Below are positions 1 through 7,703 of a stretch of DNA of 64,000 nucleotides, in pieces. Origin of the DNA: Bacillota bacterium (GTDB lineage: Bacteria > Bacillota > Clostridia > Oscillospirales > Ruminococcaceae); assembly GCA_023440965.1 (NCBI GenBank), contig JAEZRC010000003.1:62001-126000 (forward strand), read 5' to 3'. The notes below the pieces were generated by a model. That model was not told the DNA's origin. It searched no databases and saw only the letters and a program-made list of their open reading frames with translations. Each line of letters begins with the position of its first letter. Position 1 is the stretch's first letter. A program made the position numbers and the translations under genes.

Positions 1-162
1 TACCTTGATATCAAAACGCTTTAGTTGTCTTTCAAAAGCATCAAGACCTTTAAGCTCTGTGTTCTCATAATCTGAATCACGGTCAAGTTCTTCAAGAGCC
101 TGTGTGAAGCTTTTTGAGGCAATATTATAAAGCCCCTTTTCAAGTTTTATTGTGTTATACAT
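1..162 (-). CDS. Phage major capsid protein, N-terminal part (cut by window edge)
   Basis: The frame starts at ATG 162 behind a good ribosome site (AAGAAAGGAAA) and runs off the window after 54 codons. The visible protein starts MYNTIKLEKGLYNIASKSF and continues with an acidic stretch and DAFERQLKRFDIKV. From memory of the family, a LEKGLY...LEELD...LDAF.RQLKRF pattern opens major capsid proteins of clostridial siphophage-like prophages. Its position just after the prohead protease fits, because the order terS-terL-portal-protease-capsid is standard. The call rests on about 54 residues and on synteny, so the family is likely but not certain. Confidence 0.7.
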   Translation of the reverse strand, partial: MYNTIKLEKGLYNIASKSFTQALEELDRDSDYENTELKGLDAFERQLKRFDIKV

Positions 163-183
163 ATTTCATTTTCCTTTCTTATT

Positions 184-1065
184 TTAAACTCTGAATTGTG
201 AAAGACTCTTATTTTCTGTTTTTTCAGAAATAAAGGTCTGTGGTGCAAAAACACCTTCTGATGTTTTCTCAAGCTTGCTTTTCATTGCGATTAGCTCGCT
301 TATTGACATGCCTTCTGCTATTCTAAGAAGAGCATCTTTAGAGGCTTCTGGGTGGCACAAAAAGCTTAGCTTAACGATGTCACGTTTTAAGCTATCCCTG
401 AAAATCTGATTTTCTGCCTCAACTTCCAAAGCCTTTTGTTTTAAAGCTTTAGTATCAGAATTATCAACGAATTCCCCGTTGAAGTTATCCAAATAATGCT
501 TTGTAACACCAGCGTTAACCTGTGCTGGGACAGCAACAAAAGACCATTCATAAGCATCCGTCGGGCCATCAAGAATTACATAGCATTTCTGTCCGTTATA
601 AACTTTGCCCTTCTTATGCGAGCAAGCTTTTGTCTTGACATCACTTCTGCAAACTGAACATATATGCCTTTCAATACTACAGCTGACGCTGACCTCCTTT
701 TTAATACCCGCGTCAATTTCCTTAATAAGATCTTCGTTTGCTGAGGTTTTCACCATATAGGCTGAAGCCTTTAGGTATGTATATGGTGCGCCTGTTTTTG
801 TTTTGCGGGTGGAGTCAACCTCGAGTGAAGTTTCAAAGATTCTTGCTGTCTGGTTTGAGCCTTTTGGGTTGTGGTCAAAAATCCCTGTCTTGCCGACAAA
901 AAGCGTTGAAAGCTTCTTTAATGCCTCAACAGAAAAAGCTTCGCTATCCCTGTCAATTTCATTGTCGCATAATATTATCGGGAAGCAATAAACCTCATCA
1001 GCTTTAAGCTCACGATGAGTAAATTTATTAATCCTTCCGAGGATTTCATCTGTGATTTCCTGCAT
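184..1065 (-). CDS. Phage prohead protease with C-terminal scaffold-like region
   Basis: A 293-residue protein in the slot between portal and capsid. The N-terminal half has the look of a HK97-type head maturation protease: a GKTGIFDHNPKG segment around residue 58 that may carry the catalytic His, and a SFVAVPAQVNAGV segment near 175-187 typical of prohead proteases. Between them lies a Cys-rich insert (HICSVCRSD...ACSHKKG) that could bind zinc and is common in clostridial phage versions as I recall them. From about residue 200 the sequence is charged and helical, like a fused scaffold that would be cut during head assembly. The start at 1065 has an AAAGGA site eight bases upstream. Family call is firm; catalytic residues are inferred. 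Confidence 0.75.
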   Translation of the reverse strand: MQEITDEILGRINKFTHRELKADEVYCFPIILCDNEIDRDSEAFSVEALKKLSTLFVGKTGIFDHNPKGSNQTARIFETSLEVDSTRKTKTGAPYTYLKASAYMVKTSANEDLIKEIDAGIKKEVSVSCSIERHICSVCRSDVKTKACSHKKGKVYNGQKCYVILDGPTDAYEWSFVAVPAQVNAGVTKHYLDNFNGEFVDNSDTKALKQKALEVEAENQIFRDSLKRDIVKLSFLCHPEASKDALLRIAEGMSISELIAMKSKLEKTSEGVFAPQTFISEKTENKSLSQFRV

Positions 1066-1155
1066 TTTATCATTCCTTTCATTATAAAGTTAGCTATTGT
1101 TGGGGCGTTGCGGTCGCCCCCATACCCCTTAGCATTACAATGTTTCAGTAGAAAA

Positions 1156-2307
1156 TTAAGCGTTCTGCTTTTCAATTTCAAGTTCAATCTGTCGTGCCTG
1201 TGCATTGTTAAGGCGTGCCTTTGAAAGCTCATATTCATCCTGAAGATTAATGTTTGACCATTCAACTTTGACCTTGCTGTTTATTCCTGACAAAGTCATA
1301 AAAGTCTCAGCAATCTTTAAAATTACAGGGGTTAGCAATCTGCGGTAGAATTCAAGCTCACTTGTGAGAATGTCAGCCTGTTGCTTGCTCATTCGCTCAC
1401 TTGTGCTCCAGCTTAACCCAAGCAGAAACGGCGGAATTGAAAGCTTTGCAATAATCTGCTCAAGGAGTTGTCTTACCGGAATGTCAGTATCGACAATCTG
1501 ATTTTCAGCACCGATTACTTTTATTCCTATATCGCCAACAGCAATGAAATCACGAATCTGACCATCACGGGAGGCATTCATGCCGTCAGACCATTCCTGT
1601 GCAATCTGCATTGCACGCTCTTTAGCAAATTCCTTGTCACCTGAATCTGAGGACGGCTTGTAGGTTACCGCATAGCGGACGTTACCGAGCCTTTCAAAAT
1701 TCTGCCCAATACACTCATAAATTTTCAGAAGAATACCACTTATGCAAGGGAGCCCCCTCAGAACAGAAATGCCATTTGGACATTTTGCATTTGGGTTGAG
1801 TGCAGTGTACAAAAGTCTTTCAGGATGCCTTATCTTCACAGCCTCGCCGTCGGTTCCAATATAGAACTGTCGGTCAAGTGGGTTGATCCCGTATCGTGCT
1901 GAAATTATGGTGCTGTCAGCATTATAAAGTCCAGCTATCTGCTTCGTTTCGGAATTAATCAGGATTTCACCAACAGCGTTACCATAAGTGAGCAACGAAT
2001 CAAGATAGCTATCAACAAAGCAATTCAATGACTGCCCTGAAATTCCTACTCTTACGGAATTAACGAACTCATCAAGCTCGTCCTGATACTGTTCATCCGA
2101 GCATTTTATGGTGAAATCACCACAGAGCCTTACAATTTTCTGAATACAGGCGTCGATAACTGGCACCTGAATTCTAAGCTGTTCATAAAGCCTGTTCTCA
2201 AAACTGCTTATATTCCCTGAATAGAAATTCAACTGTTGATTAAGACTTCTTGCTGACTGAAGCGCATAAATATCAGGTTGCTTCTCTGATTTTTTTATTA
2301 AGCCCAT
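1156..2307 (-). CDS. Phage portal protein
   Basis: A 383-residue protein between the large terminase and the prohead protease. It would form the dodecameric ring at the capsid vertex through which DNA is pumped. Portal-like features are the early region on residues and helices (VPVIDACIQKIVRLCGDF), the stem/wing segment LLEQIIAKLSIPPFLLGLSW, and the conserved ERMSKQQADILTSELEFYRRLL helix near 300-320, where portals carry a similar polar helix. The start is ATG with a strong AGGAGGTGAATAA site. It lies four bases after the terminase stop, so translation is probably coupled. Length is on the short side for a portal (often 400-500) but complete. Confidence 0.85.
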   Translation of the reverse strand: MGLIKKSEKQPDIYALQSARSLNQQLNFYSGNISSFENRLYEQLRIQVPVIDACIQKIVRLCGDFTIKCSDEQYQDELDEFVNSVRVGISGQSLNCFVDSYLDSLLTYGNAVGEILINSETKQIAGLYNADSTIISARYGINPLDRQFYIGTDGEAVKIRHPERLLYTALNPNAKCPNGISVLRGLPCISGILLKIYECIGQNFERLGNVRYAVTYKPSSDSGDKEFAKERAMQIAQEWSDGMNASRDGQIRDFIAVGDIGIKVIGAENQIVDTDIPVRQLLEQIIAKLSIPPFLLGLSWSTSERMSKQQADILTSELEFYRRLLTPVILKIAETFMTLSGINSKVKVEWSNINLQDEYELSKARLNNAQARQIELEIEKQNA

Positions 2308-2311
2308 TTAT

Positions 2312-3559
2312 TCACCTCCTTAAAGATGCGACAAAAAAGTCGTCTGTACGCGCATTGAGATATGTACTCACAAAATAACGGATATCGTCCATTGCATGGT
2401 CGTTTTCCTTTAGTGGTGAGTCTGTCCCTGACCTCACATCCCAACAATAAAGTGAAAACTCACGGATGCTATCTTCGCAGCAATCACAGAACATCAGCTT
2501 GCCTTGTTTTAACATATCGCCGACACGTCGAATTCCACTTAAAACATCATTTTTAGCAGGAATGACCTTGAATTTCCGGTGTCGTCGGATACACTCGATA
2601 AAACTTGCAGCGGACGGATCAACTATAACCGTCCTGATATTTTTACCCTCACATAATTGCTCGAGAGCATTATAATGCTCCTCATCTGTTCGTGAAATGC
2701 CGATTTCTCTTGAAGCATAATAATACTCATCGACCCTGTACCACTTTCCGTCTGACTTCCCCCAAAGACCAAAGGATGAGGGGTTGACTGTTCCATAATC
2801 GCAGGAAACTACATATTCTGAACATACAGGGGCAGATTCGGCTATATGCTTTTTCTTATCAAACATTGGATAAACAAGCCCTGTTACAGCTGTCCACTTC
2901 CCTAAAACAAAACGCTCATAGAATACTCCTGAATAAAGTGAGTTATAGCGCTTAATTATTTCGGGAGATAGTGACGGATTGTCTGTCATTGAAAAGTGAA
3001 GGTGCAGAGCGTTTTTCTCCTTTGCTTTTTCAATCCATTCTTTATAAAACCAATGGTATGGGTGTTCAGGATTGCAATTAAACCACAATTTTGAACCTGT
3101 AACAGAACATCTTGCGAGTGCCTGTTCAACAAAAGAACGTGGCATAAGTGCGACCTCGTCAAGCATTACACCACTCAATGTCATACCCTGAATGAGTGAG
3201 GCGCTTGACTCATCCTTGCCACCAAAAACATAAAAGCGGTTTGACTTATCCTTAAAGGTAATATCAATATAGTTTTTTGAAACCTTTTCAATAAGAGAAA
3301 AACCAAGTGCCCTTAATGTATCAGTCAGTGGAGTTATGACATTGCGTTTTAGAGAAGTTATTGTCTTCCCGCACATAGCAAAATGAGCATTATCAAAGTA
3401 TGCCATCGCCCACGCTATAAATGATAATGACATACACAATGTCTTTCCGCTTCGTACTGCACCATCACATATAATTGCGTCAAAGTTCTGATACCTTTCG
3501 CTGTTCCACCATGTTAGGACGGTAATCTGCTTTTTTGAAAAGCTTGTAAAATTCTTCAT
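2312..3559 (-). CDS. Phage terminase large subunit (packaging ATPase/nuclease)
   Basis: A 415-residue PBSX-type large terminase. The ATPase part shows a Walker A variant GAVRSGKT near residue 34, a Walker B GVMLDEVAL near 130, and a GSKLWFNCNPEHPYHWFY coupling segment. The nuclease half has an acidic SCDYGT near 249 (RNase H fold metal site), VIVDPSAASF and a late DDIRYFV. It would cut and translocate phage DNA into proheads together with the small subunit. The ATG at 3559 overlaps the small-subunit TGA by one base (TGATG), so translation is coupled. A TTG three bases further upstream is a weaker alternative. Confidence 0.92.
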   Translation of the reverse strand: MKNFTSFSKKQITVLTWWNSERYQNFDAIICDGAVRSGKTLCMSLSFIAWAMAYFDNAHFAMCGKTITSLKRNVITPLTDTLRALGFSLIEKVSKNYIDITFKDKSNRFYVFGGKDESSASLIQGMTLSGVMLDEVALMPRSFVEQALARCSVTGSKLWFNCNPEHPYHWFYKEWIEKAKEKNALHLHFSMTDNPSLSPEIIKRYNSLYSGVFYERFVLGKWTAVTGLVYPMFDKKKHIAESAPVCSEYVVSCDYGTVNPSSFGLWGKSDGKWYRVDEYYYASREIGISRTDEEHYNALEQLCEGKNIRTVIVDPSAASFIECIRRHRKFKVIPAKNDVLSGIRRVGDMLKQGKLMFCDCCEDSIREFSLYCWDVRSGTDSPLKENDHAMDDIRYFVSTYLNARTDDFFVASLRR

Positions 3560-4047
3560 CAATCATCACCAACTGTGTTGTCAATAGCGTTTGCGCCTTT
3601 TACTATTGCGGTATAAAAGCTGTCGGCTGAAGATGAAAAATCAGCGGAATTTTCAATCTCCCATAATTTTTCAAGCGCCTTCTGCCTGTCAAAAAGCTTT
3701 ATTTCAACTCCCCCGCCCTTTACACGCTTAATTTCAGAAACATTGAAAAGATCAAGTGAGCTGATTTGAACTTCTGACAATGGCTCGTCAGAAAAAGCAA
3801 GCTTAACTACATCGTTTATGCTCCCGAAAGCAAGCCTCTCAAGTCCTGCTTTAATCTGCCCCTGATAGATATATTCCTGACTATTGAGCTTTCTGATATT
3901 ATTCCTTGAATACGCTGAGCGAAGAATTTTCATGCCTTCGCTAAAGGCCTTGCTTTCAGGTATACCCAAGTTTAAAGCAGCTTCCTTAACATTCCGAAGC
4001 TTCATAAAATAATTAAGAAACAGTTTTTTATCCGGTTTATTTTCCAT
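3559..4047 (-). CDS. Phage terminase small subunit
   Basis: A 162-residue protein directly before the large terminase. Residues 8-35 (LFLNYFMKLRNVKEAALNLGIP) look like the N-terminal helix-turn-helix that small terminases use to find the pac or cos site. A middle segment (LERLAFGSINDVVKLAF) and a helical stretch (FDRQKALEKLWEIE) match the oligomerisation region of the Terminase_2 type. It is the first gene of the visible phage block and has a strong AGAGGTGAGAGT site. No integrase, repressor or other early phage gene lies between it and glgP. Confidence 0.8.
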   Translation of the reverse strand: MENKPDKKLFLNYFMKLRNVKEAALNLGIPESKAFSEGMKILRSAYSRNNIRKLNSQEYIYQGQIKAGLERLAFGSINDVVKLAFSDEPLSEVQISSLDLFNVSEIKRVKGGGVEIKLFDRQKALEKLWEIENSADFSSSADSFYTAIVKGANAIDNTVGDD

Positions 4048-4093
4048 ACTCTCACCTCTGTACTTTTGTATCTGTAGTTAAAAAAACAGCTTG

Positions 4094-4113
4094 TTTTGCA
4101 TAAATCTATGCAA
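4094..4113. promoter_or_regulatory. Perfect 8-4-8 palindrome between terS and glgP
   Basis: Arms at 4094-4101 and 4106-4113 are perfect inverted repeats around a four-base spacer. It sits about 50 bp upstream of the terminase start and 50 bp upstream of the glgP -35 box. No run of T follows on either strand, so it looks more like an operator for a dimeric repressor than a terminator. Which gene it controls, if any, is not shown. No convincing -35/-10 pair for the terminase direction was found nearby. Confidence 0.4.
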
Positions 4114-4161
4114 ATAAAAATAATTTGATTTGTATTTAATTCCTATAAAACTTTTAAACCC

Positions 4162-4190
4162 TTGCTACAAGGAAGAATATAATGTATAAT
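4162..4190 (+). promoter_or_regulatory. Sigma-A type promoter of glgP
   Basis: TTGCTA at 4162-4167 and TATAAT at 4185-4190 with a 17-bp spacer. Transcription would start near 4197, downstream of the first ATG in the glgP frame (4193). This supports translation from the TTG at 4223. Confidence 0.75.
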
Positions 4191-4222
4191 TTATGTATGT
4201 TTATTTGAAAGAAGGGATATCC

Positions 4223-6634
4223 TTGGCTAATATAAATAAAAAAAATATGACTAAAGAAGAATTCAAGAAAAAGCTTGTTGATTCACTTCATCTAAATTTC
4301 AACGTAACCCCTGACGAAGCATCTGATAAGCAAATTTATAAAGCAATTTCTAAAATTATTGTTGATATTCTGCATGACAAACGTCGTCATTTTATGAATA
4401 GAATTCATTCGCAGGGCAAAAAGCAGGTTTATTATCTTTCAATGGAATTTCTTATGGGACGTTCTTTGAAAACAAGTCTTTATAATCTTGAGCTTTTTGA
4501 TACTGTAACTGATGTTCTTAAGAATATGGATATAAATATTGAAAGAATTTATGACAATGAACCTGACGCTGGTCTTGGTAACGGTGGTCTTGGCAGACTC
4601 GCTGCCTGCTATCTTGATGGGCTTGCAACGCAAGGCTATCCAGCTATGGGTTATTCAATATGCTATGAATATGGTATCTTCAAGCAGAAAATTGAAGATG
4701 GCTGGCAGACTGAATTACCTGACAACTGGCTACCTGGAGGAGATGTCTGGCTTGTTAAAAAGGATCAACGTTCAATTGATGTTAAATTTGACGGTGAACT
4801 TCAGGAATACTGGGATAGCCAGTATCACTGCGTAAATCTTGTTAATTACACAACAGTAAAAGCTGTACCTTATGATATGTATGTATCAGGCTTCGACAGC
4901 GAGGGTGTTTCTGTATTAAGACTATGGAAGGCTGAAGCTCCAAGCTTTGATATGACACTCTTTAATAGCGGTGACTACTCAAAGGCTCTCGGACAAAACA
5001 CTATTGCACAGGCAATCTCAAAAGTTCTTTATCCTAACGATAATCACCTTGAAGGTAAATCATTAAGGCTCCGTCAGCAGTATTTCATGTGTGCAGCATC
5101 AATCGGCGATATTGTTACACATCATATGTCAGTTTACGGAACGCTTGACAACCTTCACGACAAGGTTGCTATCCATATCAATGATACACATCCGACACTT
5201 GCTATCCCTGAGCTTATGAGAATACTCCTTGACGATTGCGGTTACTCATGGGATAAGGCTTGGCATATTGTAAAAAATACATTTGCTTACACAAATCATA
5301 CTGTTATGAGTGAAGCACTTGAAAAATGGGACTGCACTCTTATGAAGGCAGTCACTCCTCGTATATTCTCAATCATTGTTGAAATTAACAACAAGTACTG
5401 CAAGAATGTTATGGACAGAACAGGTGATTCCAACAAAGCGACAAGAATGTCAATTGTTCTGAATAATCAAGTTAAGATGGCTAATCTCTGTGTTGCTACT
5501 TCACACAGCGTAAATGGTGTTTCAAAGCTTCATTCTGAAATTGTAAAGCATGTTGTTTTCCGTGATGAGTATGAATATCAGCCACACCACTTCAAGAATG
5601 TAACTAACGGTATAGCATACAGAAGATGGCTCTATCAGTCAAACCCTGGTCTTACAGATCTTCTTCGTGAATATATCGGCGGTGATTTCCTTAAAGACGG
5701 TGCTATGCTAAAAAAACTTACTGTTTTTGAAAATGATAAGGCTGTTCTTGAAAGACTTGCGATGGTGAAAAAATCCAACAAGGAGAACTTTGCAAAGTAT
5801 GTCAAGAATGAAACTGGCGTTATCCTCAACACAGACAGTATCTTTGACGTACAGGTAAAACGACTTCACGAATACAAACGTCAGCATCTTAATGCCTTGA
5901 ATATTATTGCTCAGTACAATTACCTTCTGAATAATCCTGATGCTGATTTCGTTCCAAAAACTTATATATTTGCAGCTAAGGCTGCGCCGGGATATTTTCT
6001 TGCAAAGCAGATTATCAAGATGATATGGAGCATTTCGCAGGAATTAAAGAAAAATCCAAAGCTTAATGAAAAGCTTAGCGTAATATTCCTTGAGGATTAC
6101 TGTGTAACATTATCTGAAATATTAATGCCTGCCAGCGAAATAAGCGAGCAGATTTCTCTTGCTGGAACAGAAGCTTCCGGTACTGGTAATATGAAGCTTA
6201 TGCTCAATGGTGCTATCACTATCGGGACAATGGACGGTGCTAATGTTGAAATATTCGATCAGGTCGGCGCTGATAATATAATTACCTTTGGTATGTCAAC
6301 TGATGAAGTAAATGCAAGGAAGGCTTCAAACTATCGTCCAGAAGATCACTATAACAGCAACCCGACAATTAAATCTGCTATTGACAGACTATACGCTGGT
6401 ATCAATGGCTCAGCCTTCCCTGATATCGCAAATTCACTTAAATTCTCTGATCCTTATATGGTTCTTGCTGATTTTGATGCATATCATCAGGCACAGAGAT
6501 ATGCTTCCGAATGCTATATGGACAAAGAAAAGTGGAACAGAATGTCACTTCACAATATTGCTGGTGCTGGTATATTCTCAGCTGACAGAGCTGTTGACGA
6601 TTACGCACGCGATATATGGGGCCTCACTAAATAA
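4223..6634 (+). CDS. glgP: Glycogen/maltodextrin phosphorylase
   Basis: A GT35 phosphorylase of 803 residues, the usual length, that releases glucose-1-phosphate from the non-reducing end of alpha-1,4-glucans with phosphate and PLP. Clear marks are DNEPDAGLGNGGLGRLAACYLDGLA near 110, INDTHPTLAIPELMR near 320, VKRLHEYKRQ near 545 and the PLP-lysine signature EASGTGNMKLMLNGA near 655. The TTG start at 4223 is chosen because AGAAGGGA lies seven bases upstream and the promoter start point falls beyond the upstream ATG at 4193. Two GH13 enzymes elsewhere in the window fit the same cytoplasmic glucan pathway. It is a monocistronic unit with its own terminator. Confidence 0.96.
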   Translation: MANINKKNMTKEEFKKKLVDSLHLNFNVTPDEASDKQIYKAISKIIVDILHDKRRHFMNRIHSQGKKQVYYLSMEFLMGRSLKTSLYNLELFDTVTDVLKNMDINIERIYDNEPDAGLGNGGLGRLAACYLDGLATQGYPAMGYSICYEYGIFKQKIEDGWQTELPDNWLPGGDVWLVKKDQRSIDVKFDGELQEYWDSQYHCVNLVNYTTVKAVPYDMYVSGFDSEGVSVLRLWKAEAPSFDMTLFNSGDYSKALGQNTIAQAISKVLYPNDNHLEGKSLRLRQQYFMCAASIGDIVTHHMSVYGTLDNLHDKVAIHINDTHPTLAIPELMRILLDDCGYSWDKAWHIVKNTFAYTNHTVMSEALEKWDCTLMKAVTPRIFSIIVEINNKYCKNVMDRTGDSNKATRMSIVLNNQVKMANLCVATSHSVNGVSKLHSEIVKHVVFRDEYEYQPHHFKNVTNGIAYRRWLYQSNPGLTDLLREYIGGDFLKDGAMLKKLTVFENDKAVLERLAMVKKSNKENFAKYVKNETGVILNTDSIFDVQVKRLHEYKRQHLNALNIIAQYNYLLNNPDADFVPKTYIFAAKAAPGYFLAKQIIKMIWSISQELKKNPKLNEKLSVIFLEDYCVTLSEILMPASEISEQISLAGTEASGTGNMKLMLNGAITIGTMDGANVEIFDQVGADNIITFGMSTDEVNARKASNYRPEDHYNSNPTIKSAIDRLYAGINGSAFPDIANSLKFSDPYMVLADFDAYHQAQRYASECYMDKEKWNRMSLHNIAGAGIFSADRAVDDYARDIWGLTK

Positions 6635-6637
6635 TTT

Positions 6638-6665
6638 AAAACCCCCACAAAAATGTGTGGGTTTT
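6638..6665 (+). terminator. Rho-independent terminator after glgP
   Basis: A stem of about 12 bp with one mismatch and a short A-rich loop, followed by TTTT, begins three bases after the glgP stop. Confidence 0.8.
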
Positions 6666-6669
6666 AATA

Positions 6670-6698
6670 TTGACAAAGGAAATATTTCCTTATATAAT
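6670..6698 (+). promoter_or_regulatory. Consensus promoter of the methyltransferase leader
   Basis: TTGACA at 6670-6675 and TATAAT at 6693-6698 with exactly 17 bp between them, a full consensus match. It predicts a transcript starting near 6705, about 240 bases before the downstream ATG. Confidence 0.85.
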
Positions 6699-6704
6699 AA
6701 TGTT

Positions 6705-6882
6705 AATATATTTAAAGGAAGTGTCTGTTTGGCTATTGTTCTGTAAAGAACGCATTAATTGTATATAAAATTAAAGGCAATGTAATTATTGCTTTATTTA
6801 CTATACAATTTTGTTTCATACAGGAATATGCCATCAGCTTTATAAGCTTTTACTGTGGCATAGATTTATCTATGCCATTTTT
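6705..6882 (+). promoter_or_regulatory. Structured 5' leader with terminator and competing hairpin (candidate riboswitch or attenuator)
   Basis: The leader holds a nested stem (outer arms 6756-6764 and 6802-6810, nine perfect pairs; inner arms near 6774-6782 and 6787-6796), then a hairpin pairing 6828-6837 with 6853-6861 (nine pairs, one bulge), then a perfect nine-pair terminator at 6856-6877 followed by T5. The last two share TGGCAT at 6856-6861 and cannot form together, the usual logic of attenuation. A tiny frame follows an AAAGGA at 6714 (TTG 6732, four codons then TAA), which could be a leader peptide. I do not recognise the fold as a known riboswitch class. The switch is inferred from pairing only. 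This accounts for the gene-free 6635-6944 stretch. Confidence 0.6.
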
Positions 6883-6944
6883 GTTTGAAACTGCGTTCTG
6901 ATATTGATATAAATAATAATGTAATTATCAGAAAGGTGATAACA

Positions 6945-7661
6945 ATGAAATATATAAAAACAGAAAAATATGATCATAACTTTATAAAAGAAAACATTAT
7001 GGGTCCAAACCCACTTAAGATGCTCGAGCAGATGCTCGATAAACATCCCCTTGATAAAGGTGCAACTGTAATGGATCTTGCATGCGGAAAGGGATTAACT
7101 TCAATTTTTCTTGCAAAAGAATGTAGTGCAAGAGTATTTGCGACAGACCTGTGGATTTCAGCAACAGAAAATAAAAAACGCTTTGATGATTTTGGTCTTA
7201 ATTCTGAACAAATTATACCTATTCACAGTGAAGCTCACGAATTCCCATATGCAGAAGAATTTTTTGATACTATTGTATGTATAGATTCATACCATTTCTT
7301 CGGGCTCGATAAGGATTACCTCGGAAAGCACCTTCTCCCATTAGTTAAGCACGGCGGGTATTTACTTTTTGTAGTACCCGGCTTTAAGAAGAATCTTCAC
7401 GATAATCTACCGCCTGAAATGCTATTATCGTGGAATACTGAAGGGCTTACAACAATTCAGGATATGAATACATGGAAAGATATCCTTAGTGCTACTGAGG
7501 ATGTTGAAATCACTGACATGTTTGAGCTTGAGGATCATGATGAAATGTGGAATGACTGGCTTGAAAGTGATAATGAGTACGCAGTCAGCGACCGAAAATC
7601 AATGAATGCCGGTGCAGGAAAGTACATGAATTTAATTGGAATTATTCTCAAACGCAAATAA
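6945..7661 (+). CDS. Class I SAM-dependent methyltransferase, small-molecule type
   Basis: A 238-residue protein with the Rossmann SAM-binding motif MDLACGKGLTSIFLA near residues 43-57, the acidic end of strand 2 (VFATDLW) and a motif IV-like FDTIVCIDSYHFFG near 107-120. This is the UbiE/Methyltransf_11 layout; the substrate cannot be read from the sequence. The ATG at 6945 has GAAAGGTGAT five bases upstream. An earlier in-frame ATG at 6885 lies just after the leader terminator and has no ribosome site. Expression must pass the leader terminator, so it is probably inducible, which would suit a detoxification or resistance role; that is speculation. Confidence 0.85.
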   Translation: MKYIKTEKYDHNFIKENIMGPNPLKMLEQMLDKHPLDKGATVMDLACGKGLTSIFLAKECSARVFATDLWISATENKKRFDDFGLNSEQIIPIHSEAHEFPYAEEFFDTIVCIDSYHFFGLDKDYLGKHLLPLVKHGGYLLFVVPGFKKNLHDNLPPEMLLSWNTEGLTTIQDMNTWKDILSATEDVEITDMFELEDHDEMWNDWLESDNEYAVSDRKSMNAGAGKYMNLIGIILKRK

Positions 7662-7665
7662 CAAC

Positions 7666-7694
7666 AAACCCCATCCGCAATGGATGGGGTTTTT
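7666..7694. terminator. Bidirectional terminator between methyltransferase and metal ATPase
   Basis: A GC-rich perfect stem (ACCCCATCC with GGATGGGGT) around a short loop, with A and T runs on both sides, between two convergent genes. Confidence 0.85.
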
Positions 7695-7703
7695 ATTATT
7701 ATA

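Noticed and set aside
6312..6746. A 144-codon plus-strand frame across the end of glgP
   Set aside because: It is an out-of-frame shadow of glgP that runs over the terminator and the next promoter.
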